From the NCBI GenBank assembly GCA_008729055.1, contig SDUX01000001.1, positions 310,001 through 374,000 on the forward strand: DNA of 64,000 nucleotides, in the 5' to 3' direction. The notes under the pieces are model-generated. The model had not been told where the DNA came from. It did not search any database and saw only the letters and a program-made list of their open reading frames with translations. The stretch is from Pyropia haitanensis. Its lineage: Eukaryota > Rhodophyta > Bangiophyceae > Bangiales > Bangiaceae. Made by a program: the position numbers and the translations under genes. How positions within the stretch are numbered: position 1 is the first letter of the stretch; the number at the start of each line of letters is the position of its first letter. Of the stretch, positions 10,056-20,600 are shown piece after piece.

Positions 10056-12273
10056 GGCGGGGGGAAGACGGAGCAGCGGGAGACCCAAGTGGAGCCGGTG
10101 GGGATGCAGCTGGAGGGTCCGCGTGGTGTGTGCCAGAAGGCTGCCTTCACGAGTAGGGCGGTGCGTGGCACGACCGAGGCTCGGGGGTGCGCGGGGAGAG
10201 CACAGACGCGCGTTAGGCACACGCTGCACAAAGAGATTCGCGGGGCCAAAGACGATCAAGCGTCAGAAATCGGCGAATCGTACTCGTTGTAGTCTTGGCA
10301 ATGCGCCGTATGTATTGAGTAGGAATTGATAAGTTCACACGATAAGTAATGGTACCGCTCATGGCCGTTTCGACGATGACACTGCGCAGTGGGCTTTGTT
10401 GCGGGATCCTCTTCAAGCGCTTTTCAAAAGCAGAACCTTGCAGAAATCACGATCCAGGGCGATCATGAAGTGCCCTAGAGACCCCGTAAAGGCCGATTTG
10501 TTGAAGAAAACGTGATCAACCTTGAAGTCATTATGAACACCTGCTCGGACATGGGGTTGCGATACACCACAAGGTGCGTCTCAGTGCGGGCTATACAGTG
10601 ATGTACTGAACGATGATGTCCACCCAGGTCATGACCAATTATTCAAGGTTTATCAAGCTTTCTTCAAGTGCTAATGCACACAGCTCTCGCGCCGTATTAA
10701 GCGTGATCACGCTCTCCTAATAGAATTACAGCATCGACAAGAGCTTGTAGCCCCCGTTTCACCCGAAAAGTCCCATGTTTCTGGGATTGTATCCCGGGAT
10801 TTATGCAGCTCGCCGGAGTTGATCACGTGAGGCGCACGCCGTATCTCGGCGGCCTGCAGATCTTCCTGAGAGTTTTTTTTTCAATTACGCGGTACAGTAC
10901 GCTCCCAACCGTCGGCTTGCTTCTCTCCGACGACACTGACAGGCACCCGAAGCACTTGCGTGTACATCAGGGTACCTGTTGACCGCGACGTGAGCAACCG
11001 AACACGGTAACGACCATGTCATGGAGCGAAAGGAAGTGGGTATGCGGAACTTCAGGAGCTGCGTACGGCTCCAACTCGATGCACCTCGTACACGCCAACG
11101 TTCTGGAGCGTGCGTGCTAAAAAATCCTCCAGCGGTCGGTGCTCTGGTCTGGCTCACAACTTGGTGTTGTGACAAGAGTTTCTTTCTCGTTGTGCTGGTG
11201 GAACAAGGAAGAGGACATCAGGAGGGTGCGGGGAACACGGCGGCGAGCTATCATGAACAATATGCGTTGGCTTGAAATACACTGTGACGTTCGTGTGGCT
11301 GGTGGTGTCACCGAAGCACGCGGTGCGGATGAAGATTGTAGACGGGCCTGTTTGTGTCTTCCGACGCGCTTCGTCCGGCGTCATCAGCCGGGCCGTGGAG
11401 AGGGATTGTCGGCCGCTCAGGGATGGCCTTCGTGGTCCCCGCGAGGACTGTGATGGAGAGTTACCGAAACTTGACAGCCAATTGGATGCTCCTTAGTAGG
11501 GAACCCATCACCTCCTTTCAATATACTTTACCGTATTTGTCAACCTTTTAAGTGTGAGGATCGGCCTCTAATCCACTCAGTTGGGGCGGCGGCCGCCGCG
11601 GCGCGTGCGACCACTTCAAGGAAAATCAAGGTTTGTTCAAGCCCTTCCGGCTTGAAGAGCCGACTGCATGGATCCCGGTTTAGAGCCCACTGCGCTGGTT
11701 GTTCCGCCGCCGGGCGCCGCGTTCGCTACTGCACATCAAGCCCCGCAAGCCGCTGCCCACGGGCGTCGACTCCCACGCTTCCGTGCCTCATGAGCGGCGG
11801 GGGCAGGGAGAGTGGAATGGGAAGGGGGGAGGGGCGGGCAGCCTGGGCGGGGGCCACCCCATGTCGTGTCTCCGCCTTGGCGCTCTCAAGACCCGTCGCC
11901 TCGTCACCTGTTTTTCCTCTCGTCCTCGGCTGTGCGCTTTTGGGGCCCCGACGGAGTGTGGACACGTCCAGCCGGGGGTGGCTTTGGCGACGCTATGGCA
12001 AACTGTCTGAGCGCCTCCGCGCCCGTGGCCAACTGACGTGATCATTGGCTGGACCTACCGGCCCGTCCTTGGGGCGGTGGCGGGTGCACGGCGGCGCCGC
12101 GGGTCTGTCGCTTGCTGCCCTCGCCGGTAGTGTGGGTGGCCACGCCTTGGTCTTCCTCCCGCTCGGCCTTGCGGCACGTCAGTGTTGCCCGCTGGGCACC
12201 ACACCGCCGTCCCGACCGTCGGCGCCCCCGCCGCGTCGACGGTCACCGGCGTGCGGGCGGGTCGCCGGGTAGC
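10056..12273. other. intergenic region with an AT-richer core
   Basis: The first ~200 bases are the GC-rich ispH 5' flank. From about 10270 to 11570 GC drops sharply; this core holds only short unremarkable ORFs. From about 11580 the DNA is GC-rich again up to the Hint-protein start. I recognise no transposon protein, tRNA or tandem repeat here. Confidence 0.5.
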
Positions 12274-14151
12274 ATGGTGCCTGGGGCAGTCGGCGGCTGG
12301 CGACCATCGGCTGTGCTGAATGGCGGCGGTGGTCCCGGTGGCGGTGCCGGCCGCGGCTGTGCCCACCTCCGCAGCGGCGCGGCCGCACACCACCCCCTGA
12401 GCCCGCCGCGGTCGTGCCGCGGCGGCGACCGCGCCCGGCACCCCTCCCGTAGGCGCGCTCCCCTGTGGGCGGCGGCGGTGGCGGCTGCCGCTGCGGCTGC
12501 CGCCCTCGTCTCGTCCGTCACGGCTGTTGGAAGCGCGGGCGAGGTGGTCGCGTCGGCGGTGTCCGGGGCGGGGTCCCCCGTCACGACCCGCGCCGCTGTG
12601 CCGTCGGTGCTGCGGTGGGCGACGGAGCCGTTGAGGCAGCCGCCACGGCCGCCGCGGCCGAGGCTCGCCACCCGTCCCGTCACTCGTCACGGGGTGGCGG
12701 CACCGGCGGGGGACCCGTCGGGGGAGGCGGCAGCAGGCGGGGCGGGCACGGCATTGTCGGCGGGCGGCGTGCCAGGCGGCACGCCGTCCCCGTCGCCCGC
12801 GCCGACGGTCATCCCCTACAGCCTCGAGTCGGTGCACAAGCCCCACTTTTTGGCGTCGACCAACCGCTCGTCGTGCACCGCGTCGTCGGTTACGTCGGTG
12901 GCGCACCTGCCGGTGCCCAACCGGCCTGGCGTCTTCCTCATCCCCCACTCTCTGGTGCGGATGGATGGGGCGGTGTGTTCTGCGACGCGTGCGCCGTCCC
13001 CCCCCTACACCGACGCGCAGGTGCGGGAGCTGCTGGCGGGCCCCGGCACGCTCGTGACACGCCGCCGCAACGTGGCCACCGAGGCGGCCGCCATTGCCGC
13101 CGGCACCGAGGACTTTTGGGCGCTGCTCAGCCCGCTGAAGAACGCGGTGTCCATCCTCAACCACTTCACGTACGTGGACCTGTGGGTGGGCGTCGAGCGC
13201 GACGACCCGCGGGTGTGTCGGTGGCCGCGGATGGCCGCGGGCTCCGTCTTCTTTTGGTTCCGCGCGCTGCCCAACGAGAGCTTTGCCATCCCCAGCATTG
13301 GCCTGGACCTGCCGCCCGACGCGGCCGCCCTGTTTGGCGTCAACGCCGACGGCGAGCGCATCTGCGTCTGGTCCCGCACCGCCGCGGACACGTACGTGCC
13401 GACGCCGCCGCCCGTACTGGCGGCCGCGGCGGAGCCCAACCTCGGCTTCCGCTCGTGCTTCCCCGCCGCCGCCCGCGTCAGCCGCGCCGACGGGTCGACG
13501 GCGGCCATGGCGGACGTTGCGATTGGCGACGCGCTGCGGGTGGGCGCGGCCGCCACGGCGGGCGCCGCCGCGTTTTCCCGCGTCTACCTGTTTGCCCACC
13601 GCCTGGGCGGCGGCACGTACGACTTTTTGGAGCTCACCACGGCGGACGCGGCGCGGCCGTCGCTGACGCTGTCGGCCGGCCACCTGGTGTACCTTGCCGA
13701 CGGGCGGCGGGTGGCGGCCGCGCGGGTGGTGCCGGGCGACCGCCTGCAGCCGGCCGAGTCGCTGGCCACCCCCACCGTGTCGGCGGCCGGGGCGGCGGTC
13801 GGGGCGGGGACGAACCGCACCGCCACGGCGGCGGCGGGCGGCCTCGTCACCCGCGTGACGCGCGTGCGGCGGGCGGGCCTGTACAACCCCATGACGCTCC
13901 ACGGGGACCTGATCGTGGATGGCTACCGCGTCAGCACCTACACGGCCGACGTGCCGCCGGTGGTGGCGGCGGCGCTGCTCGCGCCCGCCCGCGCGCTCTA
14001 CCTCGTGACGGGGCGCTCGACGGGGGTGCTGGAGGGGGGGGTGCCCCCGCTGCCGCCCGCCGCCGCGGTCGCCGCGGCGGCGGTGACCGCGGCGGTGGCG
14101 GCGGCGGTGGCGGCGGTGGCGGCGGCGGCGGCGGCACCGCGTGGGGCGTAG
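12274..14151 (+). CDS. hedgehog-type Hint (Hog) autoprocessing-domain protein with signal anchor
   Basis: This is a 625-residue intronless protein. A hydrophobic Ala-rich segment (about residues 65-85, APLWAAAVAAAAAAAALVS) is a signal anchor or late signal peptide. After a low-complexity stretch comes a folded region of about 210 residues (from VIPYSLESVHKPHF to AAAAEPNLGF) with LNHFTYVDLWVGVERDDPR and GSVFFWFRALPNESF; I do not recognise it. The C-terminal part is a Hint domain: the catalytic cysteine at the splice point is Cys395 (FRSCFPAAARV), the block-B-like motif is SAGHLVYLADG (His470), followed by ARVVPGDRL and the hedgehog-like ending YNPMTLHGDLIVDGYRVSTY (about 536-556). By family knowledge such domains cleave at the cysteine and release the N-terminal part. 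The ATG at 12274 is the first in frame; earlier in-frame starts are not ATG. Confidence 0.85.
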   Translation: MVPGAVGGWRPSAVLNGGGGPGGGAGRGCAHLRSGAAAHHPLSPPRSCRGGDRARHPSRRRAPLWAAAVAAAAAAAALVSSVTAVGSAGEVVASAVSGAGSPVTTRAAVPSVLRWATEPLRQPPRPPRPRLATRPVTRHGVAAPAGDPSGEAAAGGAGTALSAGGVPGGTPSPSPAPTVIPYSLESVHKPHFLASTNRSSCTASSVTSVAHLPVPNRPGVFLIPHSLVRMDGAVCSATRAPSPPYTDAQVRELLAGPGTLVTRRRNVATEAAAIAAGTEDFWALLSPLKNAVSILNHFTYVDLWVGVERDDPRVCRWPRMAAGSVFFWFRALPNESFAIPSIGLDLPPDAAALFGVNADGERICVWSRTAADTYVPTPPPVLAAAAEPNLGFRSCFPAAARVSRADGSTAAMADVAIGDALRVGAAATAGAAAFSRVYLFAHRLGGGTYDFLELTTADAARPSLTLSAGHLVYLADGRRVAAARVVPGDRLQPAESLATPTVSAAGAAVGAGTNRTATAAAGGLVTRVTRVRRAGLYNPMTLHGDLIVDGYRVSTYTADVPPVVAAALLAPARALYLVTGRSTGVLEGGVPPLPPAAAVAAAAVTAAVAAAVAAVAAAAAAPRGA

Positions 14152-15342
14152 CGGCGGCGCCGTTGGGGGCGCGCGCCACCCGGCGGGTGGGGGGGGTGTG
14201 GGCAGAGCGGCTGCGTGGCACAGCGTAGCAGCGGGAGGGGGGGCAAGACGGCGGCGCCACCGCGGCGCGCCCGCCTGTTTCTGTTTTTTTTTTTTTTTTC
14301 CCGTTTTTTTCGCTCGCGTCGGTCCCCACCCCCCCAGCCGCCGTCGCGGTCCCCGCCGCGGCGGCGCCGCCCCCACCAACCCCGCGCGGCGGCCGCCGCG
14401 CGTCCCCCCCCCCAATCGCCACCGCCGCGGCCGCCGCGCGCCGTGCCGGCGGGGCGTGCAGGTCTCTCCCCCCCCCCCCCCGCCGCCCGCCGCCGCCGCC
14501 CGCCGACCGCGGCGTGCTGGGGGGGGGGGGCGCCACCCCCGCCCGACCGCCGCCGCGGTGGTGGTGGTGGCGGTGGTGGCGGTGGTGGCGGCGGCCGCAC
14601 CGTCGCGGCGGGCCCGTCGCACGGCGGGGCGGCTTGCCGCCCACGCCCCCACGCCTCCCGCCGACGCTACTCCACCTACGGTGTCCGCCCGCGGTTGGCC
14701 GTCATGCCAGCGACGGGCGGCCGCCGCGCTGGCGCGTCGTTGCGTATGGCGGCGGCGGTAGCGGCGGCGGTGGTGGCGGCGGCGGTGGCGGCGGTAGCGG
14801 GCGGCGGCTGCCGATCGCCCCCCCTCCCCCCTCACCGCAACGCCATCTAGAGAGCGATCCGCCATCACCCACCGCGTCACACCGCGACCGCCCGCCAACC
14901 CCCCCCCCCCCCCCCCCAAAAAAAAACAAAAAAAAAATACACGACGTACGACCGCCGCCACCCCCCCCCCCGCGGACGCGTCACCCCTCCCCCCCCCCCC
15001 CCCCCCCCAGCAACTACAGACCACGGCGGCAGCCACGCTGCCGGCGGCTACCAACACCGCCGGCCGCGTCACCCCCCCCCCCCCCCCCCCACCCCCCCCG
15101 CCGCCATCCGTGGTCCGGTCCCCCCCCGACACGCGCCCCCCGCCGGCCGCCGCGAACGCGCCGCCGCGCGTGCCGTGGGCGGGGGGGCGGCCGAGGCGGG
15201 CGTGGCGTGCCGGCACGGTTGGGTGGGGGCGGGGGTGGGGGGAGGGGGGGTGGGGGGGGGGGGAGGGGAGGGGGGGGGGGGACGACGCGGCGCCCGCGGC
15301 GGCACGGTGCGGCCGTGACGGCGGGTGCTCATCAACCCCGGC

Positions 15343-15382
<40 letters not shown>

Positions 15383-15541
15383 AGCGTCGGTCCCGGCGGC
15401 GGTCGCGGCCTGCCGGCGGCGCTGCCGCCGTCTCGGCCGCCGTCCACGGCGTGCGCTGCCGTCCAGGTGCCGGTCCTCCCCCCTCTCGCGCCGCGCGCTC
15501 CGCACGCCCTGTTTTTCCGCTTTGGTCGCTGGCCCGCCGCT

Positions 15542-15583
<42 letters not shown>

Positions 15584-16249
15584 GCCGCTACCGCGCCCCG
15601 CCTGCCGCCACTGACCAGCGTCGTGCGCGAGTAGGCACACAGCGGGCGCGACGCGGCCTTCCCACCCCCCCCCCACTCCCCCCCCCCCCCCCCGCCACCC
15701 CTCTCCCTCTCCCTCTCCCTCCCGGCAGCGCCGGCCAATGGCAACCGCCGCCATCCCCCCCCCCCCCACCACCGCCACCACCGCCGCCGCCAGACGCCCC
15801 TCCCCCCACCCCACCGCGTGGCCGGCCGGGTCGTCCACCCGCGGCGGCCGCCGCGGCCGCGCCGCCGCGTCGGCAGACGCGGGCGGCCGCCTACCCCCCC
15901 CCACCTCACCGCCGGCGGGCCCACCGCCAGCGACGGCCGGCACGCCCGACGCGGCGCGCCGCTGCACCGCCGCCGGCCGCCGCCGTGGCGGACGGCGGCG
16001 GCGGCCACGCGCGGCGCGCACCCGCCGGGGTCGGTCGGCGGCTCGGAGCTCCGTGCGCACGCGGACGGGCAGCGCCGCCCGCCGCTCCCCTCCCCTCCCC
16101 ACCCCCCCCCCCCCCTGCTCCCCTGCGGTACCCCCCCCCCCCCCCCCCCCCCCAACGTCTGTACAACCTATTTACCCTGCCATTGGCGTGCGCACACCAC
16201 CCGCGGCGGTGGTTTTCCGCGCGGCGGGCGGCGGCGTCGGGCACACCCG
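14152..16249. other. low-complexity region, no confident gene
   Basis: Poly-T, poly-C, poly-G and GGC/GCC tracts dominate (for example T runs near 14287-14315 and C runs at 14890-15110 and 16095-16155). ORFs here are homopolymer products. A plus-strand stretch around 15430-15634 (ending LTSVVRE) reads like normal protein, but a minus-strand frame over it is equally plausible, so I call neither. Confidence 0.4.
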
Positions 16250-16333
16250 ATGGGCGGTGGCCCGCCGCCGCCGCTGCCGGCACGCCCGCCGCCGCCGACG
16301 CTCCGGCGTGGACGCGTCGGCGGTGGCGTCGGC

Positions 16334-16375
<42 letters not shown>

Positions 16376-16597
16376 GGCGGCGGTGGCGGTGGCGACGGTG
16401 GCGCCACGCCCACCGCGTTTGCGTCGCGCCGGCGGGGCTCCCTCGTGCCTGGCGGTGGCGCCGCCGGTGGGGAGGGGGTGGGGGATGGGGGCGGCGTGGC
16501 CGGCCGGCCTGGGCCGCCAGCCGGCGTACCGCTGGTGTGCCTGCCATCGTCGGCGCGGGTGACGACGCTCCGGTCGGGGGCGGCGCGGCGGGAGACG

Positions 16598-16630
<33 letters not shown>

Positions 16631-16906
16631 GCCACGCCGTCGTTAAGGACGGTGGCTGCCGCGGCGGGCGTGCCGCCGCCAGCGTCGCCGGCACGGGCGG
16701 TGTGGCGGGCGCCGCCGCCGCCGTCGACGCCTGCGCGGGCGGTGGCGGCGGCGGTGGCGGTGGCGGTGGTGCCCGTGGCGGCGGGGGGGGCCGCGCCGCC
16801 GCCGCCGCCGCCGGCGGCGCGCGTGGGAGCGTGCCGTGGGAGACGGCCAGCAGCAGTGACGAGGAAGAGGACGGTAGTGACGAGGACGAGGGCGAGGACG
16901 AGGGCG

Positions 16907-16942
<36 letters not shown>

Positions 16943-17287
16943 GGGACAGCGAGCGCGACACGGAGAGCGACCTTGACGGCAGCAGCGACAGCGGCGGCGG
17001 TGGCGACAGCCACAGCAGCAGCCGCGGTGGCAGCCGCAGGAACAGCAGCAGCAGTGGCGGGAGCGACAGCGCGGCCGCGCGTGGTCGGGGCGGTACCGCC
17101 GACGCGGCGGCCGGCCGCCCCGACGCGGCCGTGACCGCGGTGAGCGTCTCGCCCGTCTCGACCGGCAGCGGCAGCAGCGGCGGCGCGGCGGGCCGGCGGC
17201 GGGCGCGGCCGCTGTTGGCGGCGGAGCTCCTCTCCCTCCGTGGGGACCTCTCCTGCTCGCCCCCGTCGGTGGACTATGACCGTCTCG

Positions 17288-17321
<34 letters not shown>

Positions 17322-17628
17322 CGGTGCGGGTGGCGGTGGCGCCGCCGCGGCGGGTGCGCGCGCGGCGGCCTCCGCCGCCGGCCTGGTGGGGCCCGCCGCC
17401 AAGTGCGCGCGGTGGGCGGCGCTGCGGGAGCGGGTGGACAGCCTCGAGGCGTCGGTGGACGTCCTCCGCTCGATTTTGGTGCTCGACGACGGGGAGGGGG
17501 AGGGGGGGAAGCCGCTGTCCACGGCGGGCAAGCGGCGGCATTGGTGGGGCGGCGGTCGCGAGGAGTGCCAGCTGGTCGAGCAGGTGCAGGCAATGCGACA
17601 GACGCTGTGGTCGCTGTCCAAGTGCTAA
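16250..17628 (+). CDS. acidic, Ser-rich protein with C-terminal coiled coil, function unknown (frame broken at a G run)
   Basis: I do not recognise the family. The C-terminal half reads clearly as protein: an acidic segment beginning PWETASSSDEEEDGSDEDE, Ser/Gly-rich spacers, LLAAELLSLRGDLSCSPPSV, and two heptad-like helices, WAALRERVDSLEASVDVLRS and CQLVEQVQAMRQTLWSLSKC, at the very end. The N-terminal half (from ATG 16250, with TAFASRRRGSLVPGG and GVPLVCLPSSARVTTLRSG) is in another frame. An 8-base G run at 16783-16790 separates them, and one extra base gives 460 uninterrupted codons. The layout (disordered acidic middle, short terminal coiled coil) suggests a nuclear scaffold or regulator, but that is only inference. 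An antisense ORF over the same DNA is judged a shadow. Confidence 0.45.
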
Positions 17629-20600
17629 GGACGGGGAAGGGGTGATGTAGAGGGGGAGGGGGGGGGGGAGAAAGCCCCGGTGCTGACCAAGAGGAGTTTG
17701 TAGGGGTAGCGATACAGTCGACTGGTGGCTGGTGGGTGCCCGGTCGATGCGTCGCACCGTGCAACAAAAGGGGCAGCGAAAGACCTCATCAGTCCGCCAT
17801 CGCGTGGCCTCCCCCGGAAGGTACGGACAACTCCTCATTGTGCTTCACTCTCCATTCTTTCCAGTCACGTACGTCCCCTCGCTGGTCTCGCCTGTGCGGC
17901 CATAGAAACGATCCCGTCTGGCGCTCTTGCGACTACTCTCGCTCCTGTGCGAGGTGGATGCGGGCTGAAAGGAACACCTGGACAGTGGTGGTACCGCCGA
18001 TGAGTCCTACCCCGTGGTCCGCCACGTCCAAGCCGCACGCTGCGGCCGCCTCATACGCGGCCTTTACGGCCGCCTCGTACGGCCTTTTCGGCCACCTCGT
18101 ACGGCCTTTACGGCCGCCTCGGGCCGTGGCGCGACAATGGTGCCCCCCGCCAACTCATTACATGTGCGTACGAATGTCTGCACCGGCAGGTACAACAGCC
18201 GCATCCCAAGGGCGAGACAGTAGCGGCCGTCGCGGCGGATGGAGGAGGGGGAGGGTGGGACGTTGTCAGCGGCGGTGGTGACAGGAGGGATTGCATTTGG
18301 CGGTGACGGCAGCGGTCGCGGTGGCTACGGAGGCTATAGGAAGAGACCGCAGAAAGCGTTTCCAGAGGCCCGGGCATGGTCTAGATTGTCGTTTTCCGAC
18401 TAGTCTTCTCACGTGAGGACTTACGACAGGGAACGAGACAGTCCCGCCCGAGCTTAGAGGACTGACTGGGACAACTCTTGCCGAATTACCGACGGCCTGT
18501 CCGAGTCTCTCGTGCCACTAAGCTCCAGCATCCTCGTCTGCAACCGCCTCCACGATTACCCTCCCTTGGACGACCACCCACGACGCCCCAGGATATGACT
18601 GTCGGCGGACCCAGGTGACAAGTGCAGCGACCGCAGTGTTCTCATTGCGTGCTCGCTTGCCGCGCCTCCACTTTGCAGAGCAGGAGCAGCGGGGCTGTAT
18701 TCAATGTTGCCCGGTCTTCCAGCAACTACCTTCCTGCATCCACAGACGTACCAGGCCCCCTCCCTACCGACAGGCTGGCCGCCACGGACCCGAGCCGTGG
18801 GGCACGGCATTCGTAACGTTCGGTCCGAGTGGAGGTCGAGGTGATGCGCACCCGGCCACCCGATCTCGATTTGGCGACGGCGGTGAAACGTCAGGCCCCC
18901 GTCTCTGACGCCAGTACTGGGCGACTCGAGCGCGCCCGCACCTCCGCGGAGGTGCATGAAAGACGGCGACAAAGCGTGCAAGCGGAAGGGGGTGAACCCC
19001 ATCGAATGATTGGGGTACAGCGGACCACGACCTAAACTTTAGGCGCTGCCCCGGTGTCTCTCACACTCGAGAAGTACCCCAAGCCCAGCTCAATGTGAGA
19101 GCAGGGTTCGTGCAGGTCGAGGGGGGTCGTTCAAGCTGCGACTCACACTCACGCGCCTGCGCTACGGACAACGCTTCCCGGCCACGGCTCCAAGAGACGA
19201 ATGAAAGGACCGCATGCGTTCTGGTCTCTGCTGCTTCAGAAGAGGCTGCAACGTATGCCGCTGAGACGAAGCGTGAGTGGCCCACCTGCGAGAAAACGCG
19301 CCTCCGTCACTCCCGAGGCGGACCACAGATCATACCTTCGCCGGGGACGGGGATGGGGGCATTGGGTGGAGGCGACAATCTCCTGCGGCCGAGCCGGGAG
19401 CGAGATCACGGTGCAGATCCGCCCACAGCTAATTGTTGTGGCCACGAGCGGTCAGCCAATGATATACCGGCCGCCGTTGAGCTGCACGACCCGAACAGAG
19501 CCGGCCGGGCAGTGCGCTCGGAGTCGCACGCACAACTCCTCTCCTGGGACTGCCGTTGGCACCTACAGGTGTCTTTTCTCAGCCTTGCCAGTTCAAGCCC
19601 CCCCCCCCCCCCCCACCCTTCAGTCGGCCACCCGACCGCCAGCCCGGCTAGACGGTGTGGAAAGGGGGGGCCGACGACTGCACGTTTCGCGCACCCCCCT
19701 CGGTGGGGCTCCCCTCGCGGCCGACGACGGACACCGCGGCGAAATGTACGAACCGGGACCCCAGCCCCCTGACGCGGTTCATTGCCGTTGTTGCACGGCT
19801 GTCTGAGTGGCGCATTGCCCGCACACTGGCTGTGGGGAACAGAGGGACCGCTTCCCGCACCCCGTTTTCTCGGGCACTGAGAGGACGGCCGGTGGATGCG
19901 TGCGTTTTACCAGCCCACTCCGCCGTCGCCGCCAGCCGAGACAGACGACCGCCGAGCATTGACGGCAACAAAGTTCAACACCCCCCCCCTCCCGCCTCAC
20001 CGGCAGTCCTGGGGCGGTCGCGGCCATAGGGTGGCAACAAGAGGCGCCACCTGGTACGGCAACAGCCGCGGCAGTGGGTCGGTGCCTGCGCCGTACCGGC
20101 GACGTGGGGGGTACGCGCGGCCACCGTTGCACACCCGGTCGCGACAGTCATCCGCGGCCACCAGAGTCACCTGCTGCACCAGAAGCATGCAGCAGGCAGT
20201 CGACGTGACGAGGCAACTTACAAAATGTTTCTTTTGCTGGGGCATTTTTACTCGAATGCTAAACTCAGAAATGTCCAGTATTCCAATAATAACATCAGCG
20301 TGCCGAGCCCTTTGACAAATTGCCAAACACACATCACGAAAAAACAACTAGAACAACTCGAATTATGGTCGCATTCCGGCCGAACCTGCAATACAAGATT
20401 CGCACGCTTAGTCGCCTCACGGCGGTTTCACAACCAAGCCAATACTCTCTCACCGACAACCATCAGCACAGCGCGTCTATCCCGTTTATCTGTTGAAACG
20501 GGGTGTGATGAAGACCAGCTCTCACAGCGTCCAGGGTTCCTTCGTACCGCGGCCGCGTCCAGAATCAGACACTCCTACAGAAGTTGAGTGGACGAGTTTG

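Noticed and set aside
12055..16155. 1366-codon minus-strand ORF
   Set aside because: Antisense shadow of the Hint gene and of GGC/poly-G tracts; composed of Arg/Gly/Pro homopolymers with no motif.
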